Made by a program: the position numbers and the translations under genes
The notes under the pieces: model-generated
Seen by the model: only the letters and a program-made list of their open reading frames with translations
Database searches by the model: none
What the model was told of the DNA's origin: nothing
Assembly: GCF_000714535.1 (NCBI RefSeq)
Contig: NZ_AUND01000023.1
Coordinates: 248,001 to 312,000 of the forward strand
Reading direction: 5' to 3'
DNA: 64,000 nt
Source of the DNA: Thioclava pacifica DSM 10166
GTDB taxonomy: Bacteria; Pseudomonadota; Alphaproteobacteria; Rhodobacterales; Rhodobacteraceae
Part shown: in pieces, positions 45,005-52,709 of the stretch
Layout of the letters: every line of letters starts with the position of its first letter
Position numbering within the stretch: the first letter of the stretch is position 1

Positions 45005-45802
45005 TTAGCCTTGTTCGTCGTCTTCCAGAGGATCGAAGGCGCGGGGGTCTCCGAGTTCTTTCCAGTTTTCTGGAATGAATGGGTCTGCGGGCTCTGGCAA
45101 TAGGGCCGAGTTAAACCTGAATCGTAGGAGAAATGCTAGACCAAGCACGAGGGTGGTAAGCAGTAGCAGCGAGCTCATTAGAAGCATGAAGACGGCAAAG
45201 ATGGGCAGCTCGCTCCAACTTTTTTCAAGAACCTTATTTAATAGGATGATTGCGGGAAAAGCGTATAATGCAAGAGACGTTGAGAGAAGCAATGCTGCGA
45301 ACAGTCCATGCAAGAACTTATGTGCCCAAGTGGACCGCGGGCCGAAGTAGGTGGGAGTGAAAGCAATCGACCAAAGGTTGCTTACCCCGAATGAGAGTGT
45401 CAGCAGCTGAAATTGGTATATCCCTTGCCGTTGTCCAAGCCTGTTTAAAAGCCGATCAATGATGATTGAGTCAATAAAGGTCGCAGTCAGGACAAAGAGC
45501 GAGCTCGCAAGGTATAAGCAGAAAAGGTAAACGCCATAAGCAGGCAAGGGTAGAGAAAGGCCCCAAAGACTGATGTTTCCAGAAACTTGCTGAAAGAAAG
45601 TGACGCCAAGCGTTGCCAATATTACACTTACGATAATTCGGCTAAGTTTGTGGTCGTTGGCGAGGCGGATTTTTACTAGCCCCTCAAGGTAATCGTCGCT
45701 GTAAAATCGTGCTCCAAAGTTTGAAGAAGCGTAATTTCCAAGCGTCGTTGCTAGACGCTCAATAAGTCCCATTCTTACGAAATCATTGTCATTGCCGGAC
45801 AT
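45005..45802 (-). CDS. AT-rich multi-span membrane protein, unknown
   Basis: A 265-residue protein with about five hydrophobic segments (near residues 62-82, 90-112, 130-150, 172-192 and 200-225), a polar head (SGNDNDFVRMGLIERL) and an acidic C-terminal tail (PEPADPFIPENWKELG). Base composition is clearly more AT-rich than the flanks, with rare-looking codons, pointing to recent acquisition. GGGAG seven bases upstream supports ATG 45802. The gene follows the ettA terminator hairpin closely, so its promoter is unclear. No family recognised. Confidence 0.65.
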   Translation of the reverse strand: MSGNDNDFVRMGLIERLATTLGNYASSNFGARFYSDDYLEGLVKIRLANDHKLSRIIVSVILATLGVTFFQQVSGNISLWGLSLPLPAYGVYLFCLYLASSLFVLTATFIDSIIIDRLLNRLGQRQGIYQFQLLTLSFGVSNLWSIAFTPTYFGPRSTWAHKFLHGLFAALLLSTSLALYAFPAIILLNKVLEKSWSELPIFAVFMLLMSSLLLLTTLVLGLAFLLRFRFNSALLPEPADPFIPENWKELGDPRAFDPLEDDEQG

Positions 45803-45814
45803 TGCTGCTCCCAT

Positions 45815-45850
45815 AAAGAAAAGTCCGCCTCGCTATCATCGAGACGGACT
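45815..45850 (-). terminator. ettA terminator immediately before the AT-rich gene
   Basis: On the minus strand AGTCCGTCTCG and CGAGGCGGACT form an 11-bp stem (one G-T pair) with a 7-base loop, followed by TTTTCTTTAT. The T-run ends about 12 bases before the start codon at 45802, so the downstream gene's ribosome binding site lies just past the terminator. Confidence 0.7.
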
Positions 45851-45874
45851 AGGTTGACTGCAACTTAAATTATC

Positions 45875-47530
45875 TCACCGACTGAACTTCTTGTACTTCA
45901 CCCGCTTCGGCTCGACCGCATCGGGGCCCAGACGGCGGATCTTGTCTTCCTCGTAATCCTCGAAGTTGCCCTCGAAGAATTCCACATGGGCCTCGCCCTC
46001 GAAGGCGAGGATGTGGGTGCAGAGGCGGTCGAGGAAGAAGCGGTCGTGCGAGATGATGATCGCGTTGCCGGCGAAGTCCTCGATCGCGGCTTCCAGCGCC
46101 TGCAGGGTTTCGACGTCCAGATCGTTGGTCGGTTCGTCGAGCAGCAGCACGTTGCCGCCCTCTTTCAGCAGTTTCGCCATGTGGACCCGGTTGCGCTCAC
46201 CACCCGACAGCAGGCCCACTTTCTTCTGCTGGTCGCCGCCCTTGAAGTTGAACGCGCCGCAATAGGCGCGCGAGTTGACCTGCGCGTCGCCCAGCTCGAT
46301 CAGCTCGGCACCGCCCGAGATTTCCTCCCAGACGGTCTTGTTCGGGTCGAGCGCATCGCGCGACTGGTCGACATAGGCCAGCTTCACCGTATCGCCCAGC
46401 GTGATCTCGCCGCTGTCGGGCGTGTCCTGCCCGGTGATCATCCGAAACAGCGTGGATTTACCGGCGCCGTTCGGGCCGATGACGCCGACGATGGCGCCCG
46501 GCGGGATCGAGAAGCTGAGGTTCTCGATCAGCTGCTTGTCACCGTAATGCTTCGAGATGCCCTCGACCTCGATCACCTTGCCGCCCAGACGCGGGCCGTT
46601 CGGGATGATGATCTGGGCCTTGCCGACGCGCTCGCGCTCGGACTGGTCCGCCATCTTCTCATAGGCCGCGATACGGGCCTTGGATTTCGCCTGACGGGCC
46701 TTGGCACCGGCGCGGATCCACTGAAGTTCCTTCTCGAGAACTTTCTGCTTGGCCTTGTCCTCGCGGGCTTCCTGCTCGAGGCGCTTGGCCTTCTGTTCGA
46801 GCCATGCGGAGTAGTTGCCCTCGTAGGGGATGCCGCGGCCGCGCTCGAGCTCGAGAATCCACGAGGTGATGTCGTCGAGGAAGTAACGGTCGTGCGTGAC
46901 GCAGAGGATCGTGCCCTTGTACTCGATCAGGTGCTTTTGCAGCCAGGCGATGGTTTCCGCGTCGAGGTGGTTGGTCGGTTCGTCCAAGAGCAGCATGTCG
47001 GGCGCTTCAAGCAGCAGCTTGCACAGCGCGACCCGGCGGCGCTCACCGCCCGAGAGGGTTTCGACATCGGCGTCGTCGGGCGGGCAGCGCAGGGCTTCCA
47101 TCGCCACGTCCACCTGGCTGTCGAGATCCCAGAGGTTCTCGGAATCGATCTCGTCCTGAAGCTGCGCCATCTCGTCGGCGGTCTCGTCCGAGTAGTTCAT
47201 CGCCAGTTCATTGAAGCGGTCGAGCTTTGCCTTCTTGGCGGCCACGCCTTCCATGACGTTGCCGCGCACGTTGAGCGCCGGGTCCAGATCGGGCTCCTGC
47301 GGGAGGTAGCCGACCTTCGCGCCTTTCGCAGCCCAGGCCTCGCCGGAGAAATCCTTGTCGATGCCCGCCATGATGCGCAGCAGCGTGGATTTACCCGCGC
47401 CGTTGACGCCCACGACGCCGATCTTCACGCCGGGCAGGAAGGACAGGCGGATGTTCTCGAAGCATTTCTTTCCACCGGGATAGGTCTTCGAGACACCATC
47501 CATGTGATAGACATATTGATAGGACGCCAT
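45875..47530 (-). CDS. ettA: Energy-dependent translational throttle protein (ABC-F)
   Basis: A 551-residue soluble double ABC ATPase that binds the ribosomal E site and tunes translation to energy status. First domain: Walker A GVNGAGKST near residue 40, signature LSGGERRR, Walker B LLLDEPTNHLD. Second domain: GPNGAGKST, LSGGERNR, LLLDEPTNDLD. Between them lies the PtIM linker with EKELQWIRAGAKARQAKSKAR, diagnostic of EttA. The start at 47530 (MASYQYVYHM) is conserved in alphaproteobacteria. Confidence 0.95.
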   Translation of the reverse strand: MASYQYVYHMDGVSKTYPGGKKCFENIRLSFLPGVKIGVVGVNGAGKSTLLRIMAGIDKDFSGEAWAAKGAKVGYLPQEPDLDPALNVRGNVMEGVAAKKAKLDRFNELAMNYSDETADEMAQLQDEIDSENLWDLDSQVDVAMEALRCPPDDADVETLSGGERRRVALCKLLLEAPDMLLLDEPTNHLDAETIAWLQKHLIEYKGTILCVTHDRYFLDDITSWILELERGRGIPYEGNYSAWLEQKAKRLEQEAREDKAKQKVLEKELQWIRAGAKARQAKSKARIAAYEKMADQSERERVGKAQIIIPNGPRLGGKVIEVEGISKHYGDKQLIENLSFSIPPGAIVGVIGPNGAGKSTLFRMITGQDTPDSGEITLGDTVKLAYVDQSRDALDPNKTVWEEISGGAELIELGDAQVNSRAYCGAFNFKGGDQQKKVGLLSGGERNRVHMAKLLKEGGNVLLLDEPTNDLDVETLQALEAAIEDFAGNAIIISHDRFFLDRLCTHILAFEGEAHVEFFEGNFEDYEEDKIRRLGPDAVEPKRVKYKKFSR

Positions 47531-47804
47531 TGTCGACCTCGTTTGGAATAAGGGGTTTGGGCGCCTTCTAGTCGGAAAGGGGCGGCAGGGAAAGGGGCCG
47601 TGGGCCGCAACGTAGGAGGCTGCGGTTTCTGTCGCGTCTCTGGCGGATTTCAATGTGCATAAATGCGCAGAAAGATGTCAATTTGTGATCTTTCCTGCAC
47701 CAGAGAACGATCCTAAATCCATCTCCATCGCGGGACCGACGCCTCCCCCTGTCGACGGTTGCCCGCGGAAACAACGCTAATTGCTTCATCATTGGAGAGA
47801 GAGA

Positions 47805-48137
47805 ATGAAAACGATCATCAGCACCGCCATCGCCGCTCTGGCCCTGAGCACCACCTTCGCCGCCGCCGGTGGCAACGGTTATGGCTCCATCGCGCCGTCG
47901 ATGGCGAAATCCTACAGCTCGAGCACGGGCTCTTCGGTCGGTGAGGTCACCCCGGGCAAGGCTCAGCTCGCCGCCCAGCTGGGCCTGGATGCCGCGAAAT
48001 ATACCTCGGCCGAGCTTACCCGCATCCAGTCGGCGCTTTATAACAACGATGTCGACACCGCGAATTTCGTGATTTCGCATGAGAACCGGAAACCTGTCGA
48101 CGTGGCTCCGCAACCCGTGATGGGCCGCGATAGCTGA
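47805..48137 (+). CDS. Small exported protein of the GKxQLAA repeat family, one repeat
   Basis: A 110-residue exported protein. Signal peptide about residues 1-22 (MKTIISTAIAALALSTTFAAAGG), a Ser/Gly-rich linker, then one copy of a 47-residue repeat: TPGKAQLAAQLGLDAAKYTSAELTRI and ending DTANFVISHEN. The same repeat occurs twice in each of the next two gene products. GGAGAGAG precedes the ATG and a strong terminator follows at 48164. Family and function are unknown. Confidence 0.75.
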   Translation: MKTIISTAIAALALSTTFAAAGGNGYGSIAPSMAKSYSSSTGSSVGEVTPGKAQLAAQLGLDAAKYTSAELTRIQSALYNNDVDTANFVISHENRKPVDVAPQPVMGRDS

Positions 48138-48162
48138 GTCCCCACAAGTTGAACTGCATGCG

Positions 48163-48198
48163 AGCGGCCCTCAAAGCGAGGGCCGCTTTGCTTTTTTC
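48163..48198 (+). terminator. Strong terminator after the first GKxQLAA gene
   Basis: GCGGCCCTC (48164-48172), loop AAAGC, GAGGGCCGC (48178-48186), then TTTGCTTTTTT. Confidence 0.85.
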
Positions 48199-48414
48199 GT
48201 TTGTAATCAATGCGGTTTTATTCGGTCTGACTCGTCGGGCCGTCAGAGCTGTTCCATTTTGCACCGAGTTCCCCTGAGTTATGTGCGTCGGCTCACAATT
48301 AGCAGGCTAATTAATATCCTTTTCACCACCCCGACCCGAGCACACCTCAATCCCACCGACGACGCATTGCGCCGAAAGTCATTTTCAAAATCAAAGTCAT
48401 GAAAGGAGTTTGTC

Positions 48415-48963
48415 ATGACACGTAAACCGCTTATCGCTCTTCTCGCCGCCCTCGGGCTCACTGTCGGTTCTGCTGGTATCGCCGCTGCGCGGGAGACTGG
48501 CACGCCCGGCGCATCGCAAGGTGTGATCATCGCACCTATGGGAGGCAGTGTTCAGGCTTCGGGCGGCCCCGGAATCGGCTGGACCAACCAGGGCAAGACC
48601 CAGATCGCGGCCGAGCTTCAGACCTTCCCGCAGTTGAGCGGCATCAAGGCGAGCGATTACACGGTCGCTGAGCTGACCAACATGCTGCACGCCGCGCGTC
48701 GCGGTCGGATGGATGTGGCGCTCTATTTCGCCAACCATGAGAACCTGATGCCCGGCGGCCCGGGGATCGGCGCGACCGATCAAGGCAAATCGCAGCTCGC
48801 CGCGCAGCTTGGCGCCGACCCTGGCAACTACACGACTGGTCAGCTCGATCAGATGCAGAACGACGTTCAGCGCGGGCATATGGACGCGGCGAATTTTACC
48901 GCGACCCATGGTGACCCGGCCCCCTATGGCTACATCGTGTTCGTCCCGGTGGTCGCGAACTGA
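48415..48963 (+). CDS. Exported protein with two GKxQLAA repeats
   Basis: A 182-residue exported protein. Signal peptide about 1-24 (MTRKPLIALLAALGL...AAA), then two repeats: TNQGKTQIAAELQTFPQLSG with a six-residue insert before DYTVAELTNMLHAARRG and NHEN, and TDQGKSQLAAQLGADPGNYTTGQLDQMQND ending THGD. The C-terminus is YIVFVPVVAN. AAGGAGTT lies six bases before the ATG. A 35-base stretch (48586-48620) is identical to one in the next gene, so the two arose by recent duplication. Confidence 0.8.
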   Translation: MTRKPLIALLAALGLTVGSAGIAAARETGTPGASQGVIIAPMGGSVQASGGPGIGWTNQGKTQIAAELQTFPQLSGIKASDYTVAELTNMLHAARRGRMDVALYFANHENLMPGGPGIGATDQGKSQLAAQLGADPGNYTTGQLDQMQNDVQRGHMDAANFTATHGDPAPYGYIVFVPVVAN

Positions 48964-48985
48964 CTTAACCCCTGAGCCAATCGTG

Positions 48986-49026
48986 ATAGGCGGCCTTCCA
49001 ATCGGAAGGCCGCCTATTTTTATATT
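48986..49026 (+). terminator. Strong terminator after the second GKxQLAA gene
   Basis: ATAGGCGGCCTTCC (48986-48999), loop AATC, GGAAGGCCGCCTAT (49004-49017), then TTTTATATTTT. A 14-bp perfect stem. Confidence 0.88.
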
Positions 49027-49201
49027 TTATTCAAGGGGATGTGATCGGGGGCTGCGAAAAAAGGTTCCCGATTTATATGTGCAAAATCAAACATACTACG
49101 GGTCAATAACGGCCTTTGATCTCCATTTTGAACACTTAGATGAGGCTCACCGACGCCAATGGCGCCAAGAAGACAATCCATTTGATGAGAAGGAGTTCAT
49201 C

Positions 49202-49756
49202 ATGACCCGTAAGCTTTTCACTACCGCTATCGCCGCTCTCGCCCTGACCGCCGGTTCCGCCGGGATCGCGTCTGCCGCGGGCTTTTCCCATTCGACCAAT
49301 GACTCCGGTCAGGGCGTGATCGCCGTGCCGATGTCGACCAGCTCGCCCGCTTCGGGCCCGATGGCGTCGGGGGCCACGAACCAGGGCAAGACCCAGATCG
49401 CGGCCGAGCTTCAAACATTCCCGGGCCTGAGCGATGTCGACCCGCGCGCGTACACGGTCGCCGAGCTGACGAACATGCTGCACGCCGCACGCAAGGGCGA
49501 TCTGAGCAAGGTCAATTTCTACCGTGGCCATGAGGACCGCCTGCCGGGCGGTCCGGGTGTCGGCGCAACCAATCAGGGCAAGGCGCAGCTCGCGGCCGAG
49601 CTGGGGCTGAACCCGAAGGCTTACACGACCGCGCAGCTCGAAGAGATCGCGCAAGCGGTGCGCCACGATGATTTCGAAACCGCGAAGCTGATCGCCGCGC
49701 AGGGCAACTCGGCATCGGGTGGCCGGCTGGTTTTCGTCCCCGTTGTCGTGAAGTGA
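49202..49756 (+). CDS. Exported protein with two GKxQLAA repeats
   Basis: A 184-residue exported protein, close homologue of the preceding one. Signal peptide about 1-26 (MTRKLFTTAIAALALTAGSAGIASAA), first repeat TNQGKTQIAAELQTFPGLSD with the same insert, then AYTVAELTNMLHAARKG, then second repeat TNQGKAQLAAELGLNPKAYTTAQLEEIAQAVRHDD. It ends LVFVPVVVK. AAGGAGTT precedes the ATG at the same spacing as in the previous gene. 35 bases (49379-49413) match 48586-48620 exactly. Function unknown. Confidence 0.8.
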   Translation: MTRKLFTTAIAALALTAGSAGIASAAGFSHSTNDSGQGVIAVPMSTSSPASGPMASGATNQGKTQIAAELQTFPGLSDVDPRAYTVAELTNMLHAARKGDLSKVNFYRGHEDRLPGGPGVGATNQGKAQLAAELGLNPKAYTTAQLEEIAQAVRHDDFETAKLIAAQGNSASGGRLVFVPVVVK

Positions 49757-49792
49757 TACTCACAACCCGATCCGCGATGGATCTTTTCAGAG

Positions 49793-49820
49793 GCGGCTCC
49801 CGCGAGGGGGCCGCTTCTTG
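49793..49820 (+). terminator. Weak terminator after the third GKxQLAA gene
   Basis: A stem of nine pairs (GCGGCTCCC with GGGGGCCGC, one G-T) around a GCGA tetraloop, then TTCTTG. It lies about 60 bases before the channel gene. Confidence 0.45.
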
Positions 49821-49877
49821 CACGCTTTGACAGCTGGACGAAAGCCTGTATCCCTGAGCGAGACTTGGGGAATTTCG

Positions 49878-50639
49878 ATGATCAAGCGCCTGCACCATCT
49901 CTACGAAGCCGACACGCCGCGTGCACATGCGTTCCGATACGGGCTGCTGATCTTCGATTTCGTGACGATCGCATTCGTGATCATCACCTCTTTCTTCCCG
50001 CATACGATCTGGATCGAGATCATCGACGCGCTGATCGGCGTGGTGATCGTGGCAGATTTCGCCGCGCGCTATGCAATTTCAAACGAGAAGATCCGTTTCT
50101 GGGCGCGACCCGCGACCTGGGCCGACATCATCGCAGTGATTTCCTTCCTCGCGCCGATCACTGGGGAAGGACTTGGCTTTCTGCGGATCTTGCGCACCTT
50201 GCGTCTCTTGCGCACCTATCAGCTTCTGGCCCGGCTGCGGCGCGATTTCGCCTTCTTCCGCCGCCACGAGGACGTGGTGATTGCGGGGATCAATCTCGGC
50301 GTGTTTCTCTTTGTAATGACGGGGCTTATCTACGCAACGCAGGTGCGGATCAACCCGCAGATCAACAACTATGCCGACGCGCTCTATTTCACCGTGACCA
50401 CGCTGACCACGACCGGTTTCGGGGATATCACGCCGAAGGGCGAGTGGGGGCGGATGATCTCGGTCGCGATCATGATCTTCGGGGTGACGCTGTTCTTGCG
50501 GCTCGCGCAGGTTCTCTTCCGGCCTTCGAAAGTGCGTTACGAGTGCAAGAAATGCGGGCTGAGCCTGCATGATGCCGACGCGATCCACTGCAAGCATTGC
50601 GGGGCAGTGGTGCATATCGACACCGAGGGGCTGACCTGA
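49878..50639 (+). CDS. Voltage-gated-type potassium channel with C-terminal zinc ribbon
   Basis: A 253-residue membrane protein with six spans. Span four is Arg-rich (RILRTLRLLRTYQLLARLRR, about residues 105-124), as in voltage sensors. The pore helix and filter are FTVTTLTTTGFGDITP (filter TTGFGD instead of TVGYGD), near residue 175-190. After span six a C-terminal four-cysteine ribbon CKKC...CKHC (residues about 225-245) follows, which is unusual for this family. ATG 49878 gives a normal N-terminus; the reading frame extends upstream but without a site. Conductance and ligand are unknown. Confidence 0.85.
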   Translation: MIKRLHHLYEADTPRAHAFRYGLLIFDFVTIAFVIITSFFPHTIWIEIIDALIGVVIVADFAARYAISNEKIRFWARPATWADIIAVISFLAPITGEGLGFLRILRTLRLLRTYQLLARLRRDFAFFRRHEDVVIAGINLGVFLFVMTGLIYATQVRINPQINNYADALYFTVTTLTTTGFGDITPKGEWGRMISVAIMIFGVTLFLRLAQVLFRPSKVRYECKKCGLSLHDADAIHCKHCGAVVHIDTEGLT

Positions 50640-50652
50640 CGACGGGCGAGGC

Positions 50653-51132
50653 TCATTCGCAGGGCCGCGCCAGCACCATCACATACCACGGCCCCTTGCC
50701 GCCGCGCTTGGGCACGACGGCGACGCCAATCTGGGTCACGTCCTTGAGCAGGATGTTGCGGCGATGGCCGGGCGATTTCATCCAGTCGTCGAAGGTCACG
50801 CGCGGATTGCGCTGGCCCATCGCGATATTCTCGGCGATCAGGCAAGCGCGATAGCCTTCGCGCTTGGCCCGGATCATTACCGTGGAACCGTCCGAGCCCG
50901 CATGATCGAAAAAGCCCTTCTGCGCCATGTCGCAGGCCTGTGCCTCGGCGGCGAGGATCAGGCGCGGGTCCATCTCGACCGGGCCGAGCCCGTTGACTTG
51001 CCGTTGCTGCGAGGTCGCCTTCGCGATCACCCAGCCCAGCCCGTCATTGATATAGCAGCCATTGGCCTGCGCCGCGGCGGGCAGGAGGGCGGCGGGCATA
51101 AGGAACGCCAGCGCGGCGAGAATGCGGATCAA
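50653..51132 (-). CDS. CAP/SCP domain exported protein
   Basis: A 159-residue exported protein. Signal peptide about 1-23 ([23 protein letters not shown]), then a CAP (cysteine-rich secretory/SCP) domain with [26 protein letters not shown] near residue 60 and [11 protein letters not shown] near residue 99, [13 protein letters not shown] near residue 116. Cys residues near 26, 65, 97 and 158 may form two disulphides. The apparent start is a TTG overlapping the rimO stop (TTGA), with GGGGGAGG just upstream. Bacterial CAP proteins have mostly unknown roles. Confidence 0.82.
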   Translation of the reverse strand: MIRILAALAFLMPAALLPAAAQANGCYINDGLGWVIAKATSQQRQVNGLGPVEMDPRLILAAEAQACDMAQKGFFDHAGSDGSTVMIRAKREGYRACLIAENIAMGQRNPRVTFDDWMKSPGHRRNILLKDVTQIGVAVVPKRGGKGPWYVMVLARPCE

Positions 51133-52514
51133 ACGAGCCTCCCCCAGAGATCGTATTCCGAGGCCTCGTCGACCTCGACGGTCACGATATCACCGGGGTT
51201 GAGCGCCTCAAAGCCTTCGTCGATGAAGAGATTGCCGTCGATCTCGGGCGCATCCGCCTTGGTGCGGCAGGTCGCGCCTTGCTCGTCCACCTCATCCACG
51301 ATCACCTGCTGAATGGTGCCGACCTTGGACTGCAGCTTCGCCTCGGAAATCGCCTGCGCCTTCTGCATGAAGCGATCCCAGCGGTCCTGCTTCACCTCGT
51401 CGGGCACATGATCGGGCAGAGCGTTCGAGCGCGCGCCTTCGACATTCTCGTATTGGAAGCAACCCACGCGATCGAGCTGCGCCTCATCCATCCAGTCGAG
51501 CAGGTATTGGAACTCTTCCTCGGTCTCGCCGGGATAGCCCACGATGAAGGTCGAACGCAGCGTGATGTCGGGGCAGGTCGCCCGCCATGCCGCGATCTCG
51601 TCGAGCGTCTTGGCGGAGGCCGCGGGCCTCGCCATGCGCTTGAGCGTGTCCGGATGCGCGTGCTGGAAGGGGATATCCAGATAGGGCAGCACGCCGCCGC
51701 CGTTCTCATGGGCCTCCGCCATCAGCGGGATCAGGTCGCGCACATGGGGGTAGGGGTAGACGTAATGCAGCCGCACCCAGGCGCCGAGTTGTCCGAGATC
51801 GCGCGCCAGATCGCTGATATGGGCGCGGTGGTCGCGCTCGGTCGCATGTTTGAGATCGACGCCATAGGCCGAGGTGTCCTGCGAGATCACCAGCAGTTCG
51901 CGCACGCCCGCATCGACGAGCTTCTCGGCCTCGCGCACGACCGCATGGGCCGGGCGGCTGACGAGACGCCCGCGCATGTCGGGGATGATGCAGAACTTGC
52001 AGTGGTGATTGCAGCCCTCGGAAATCTTCAGATAGCTGTAATGGCGCGGGGTCAGTTTCACCCCCGCCGCCGGCAGCAGATCCACGAAAGGATCGGGATC
52101 GGGCGGCACCGCGCCATGCACGGCATCAAGCACTTGTTCATATTGATGCGGGCCCGTCACCGCCAGCACGGAGGGGTGCGCGCCGGTAATGTAATCGGGC
52201 TCGGCGCCGAGACAGCCTGTCACGATGACGCGGCCGTTCTCTTTCAAGGCCTCGCCGATCGCCTCGAGGCTTTCCGCCTTGGCGCTGTCGAGAAAACCGC
52301 AGGTGTTCACGATCACCGCATCCGCGCCGGCGTAATCGGGGGAAATCGCGTAGCCTTCGGCGCGCAGACGCGTCAGGATACGTTCACTGTCGACCAGCGC
52401 CTTCGGGCAGCCAAGCGAGACCATTCCGATCACCGGCTGACCGGGACGGGGCGCATCCGTGATGCGTGCGCGGGGCGCCAGATCGGGGCGCAGGTTTGGT
52501 GGGTTCGTGCTCAT
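51129..52514 (-). CDS. rimO: Ribosomal protein uS12 methylthiotransferase
   Basis: A 461-residue radical SAM enzyme that methylthiolates Asp88 of ribosomal protein S12. N-terminal MTTase domain with Cys in [22 protein letters not shown] and GCLGAEPD; central radical SAM motif [20 protein letters not shown] near residue 155; C-terminal TRAM domain. RimO-specific SLGCPKxxVDSE is intact. ATG 52514 starts at MSTNPPNL; the longer frame to 52577 is unlikely. It is divergent from the FadL-type gene across 195 bases. Confidence 0.94.
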   Translation of the reverse strand: MSTNPPNLRPDLAPRARITDAPRPGQPVIGMVSLGCPKALVDSERILTRLRAEGYAISPDYAGADAVIVNTCGFLDSAKAESLEAIGEALKENGRVIVTGCLGAEPDYITGAHPSVLAVTGPHQYEQVLDAVHGAVPPDPDPFVDLLPAAGVKLTPRHYSYLKISEGCNHHCKFCIIPDMRGRLVSRPAHAVVREAEKLVDAGVRELLVISQDTSAYGVDLKHATERDHRAHISDLARDLGQLGAWVRLHYVYPYPHVRDLIPLMAEAHENGGGVLPYLDIPFQHAHPDTLKRMARPAASAKTLDEIAAWRATCPDITLRSTFIVGYPGETEEEFQYLLDWMDEAQLDRVGCFQYENVEGARSNALPDHVPDEVKQDRWDRFMQKAQAISEAKLQSKVGTIQQVIVDEVDEQGATCRTKADAPEIDGNLFIDEGFEALNPGDIVTVEVDEASEYDLWGRLV

Positions 52515-52614
52515 TGACGCGATATAGCTTGTGCGAATGGCCGCGAAAAGCCCTTGCGAATAGGGCTTTTCGGCCATGCAAAGAAAATGCTTGCCACCTG
52601 TCGTATTAATAAAG

Positions 52615-52626
52615 TTGAATATTCAA
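52615..52626. promoter_or_regulatory. Perfect 12-base palindrome TTGAATATTCAA
   Basis: A perfect dyad centred at 52620.5 between rimO and the FadL-type gene. It is AT-rich in an otherwise GC-rich window and lies 84 bases before the ATG at 52710. Operator-like; the regulator is unknown. Confidence 0.4.
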
Positions 52627-52709
52627 AGCCGTAAATCGGCAGCATGGCATGCGTCTGCGGGAAGGGAGAGCCCGCAGGAGAGAGGGAAGCGCCCCTCAGG
52701 GAGAGAAAA

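Noticed and set aside
48809-49201. Upstream extension of the third GKxQLAA gene in the same frame
   Set aside because: It overlaps the previous gene in another frame and lacks a start site; the ATG at 49202 has a good ribosome binding site and a signal peptide.
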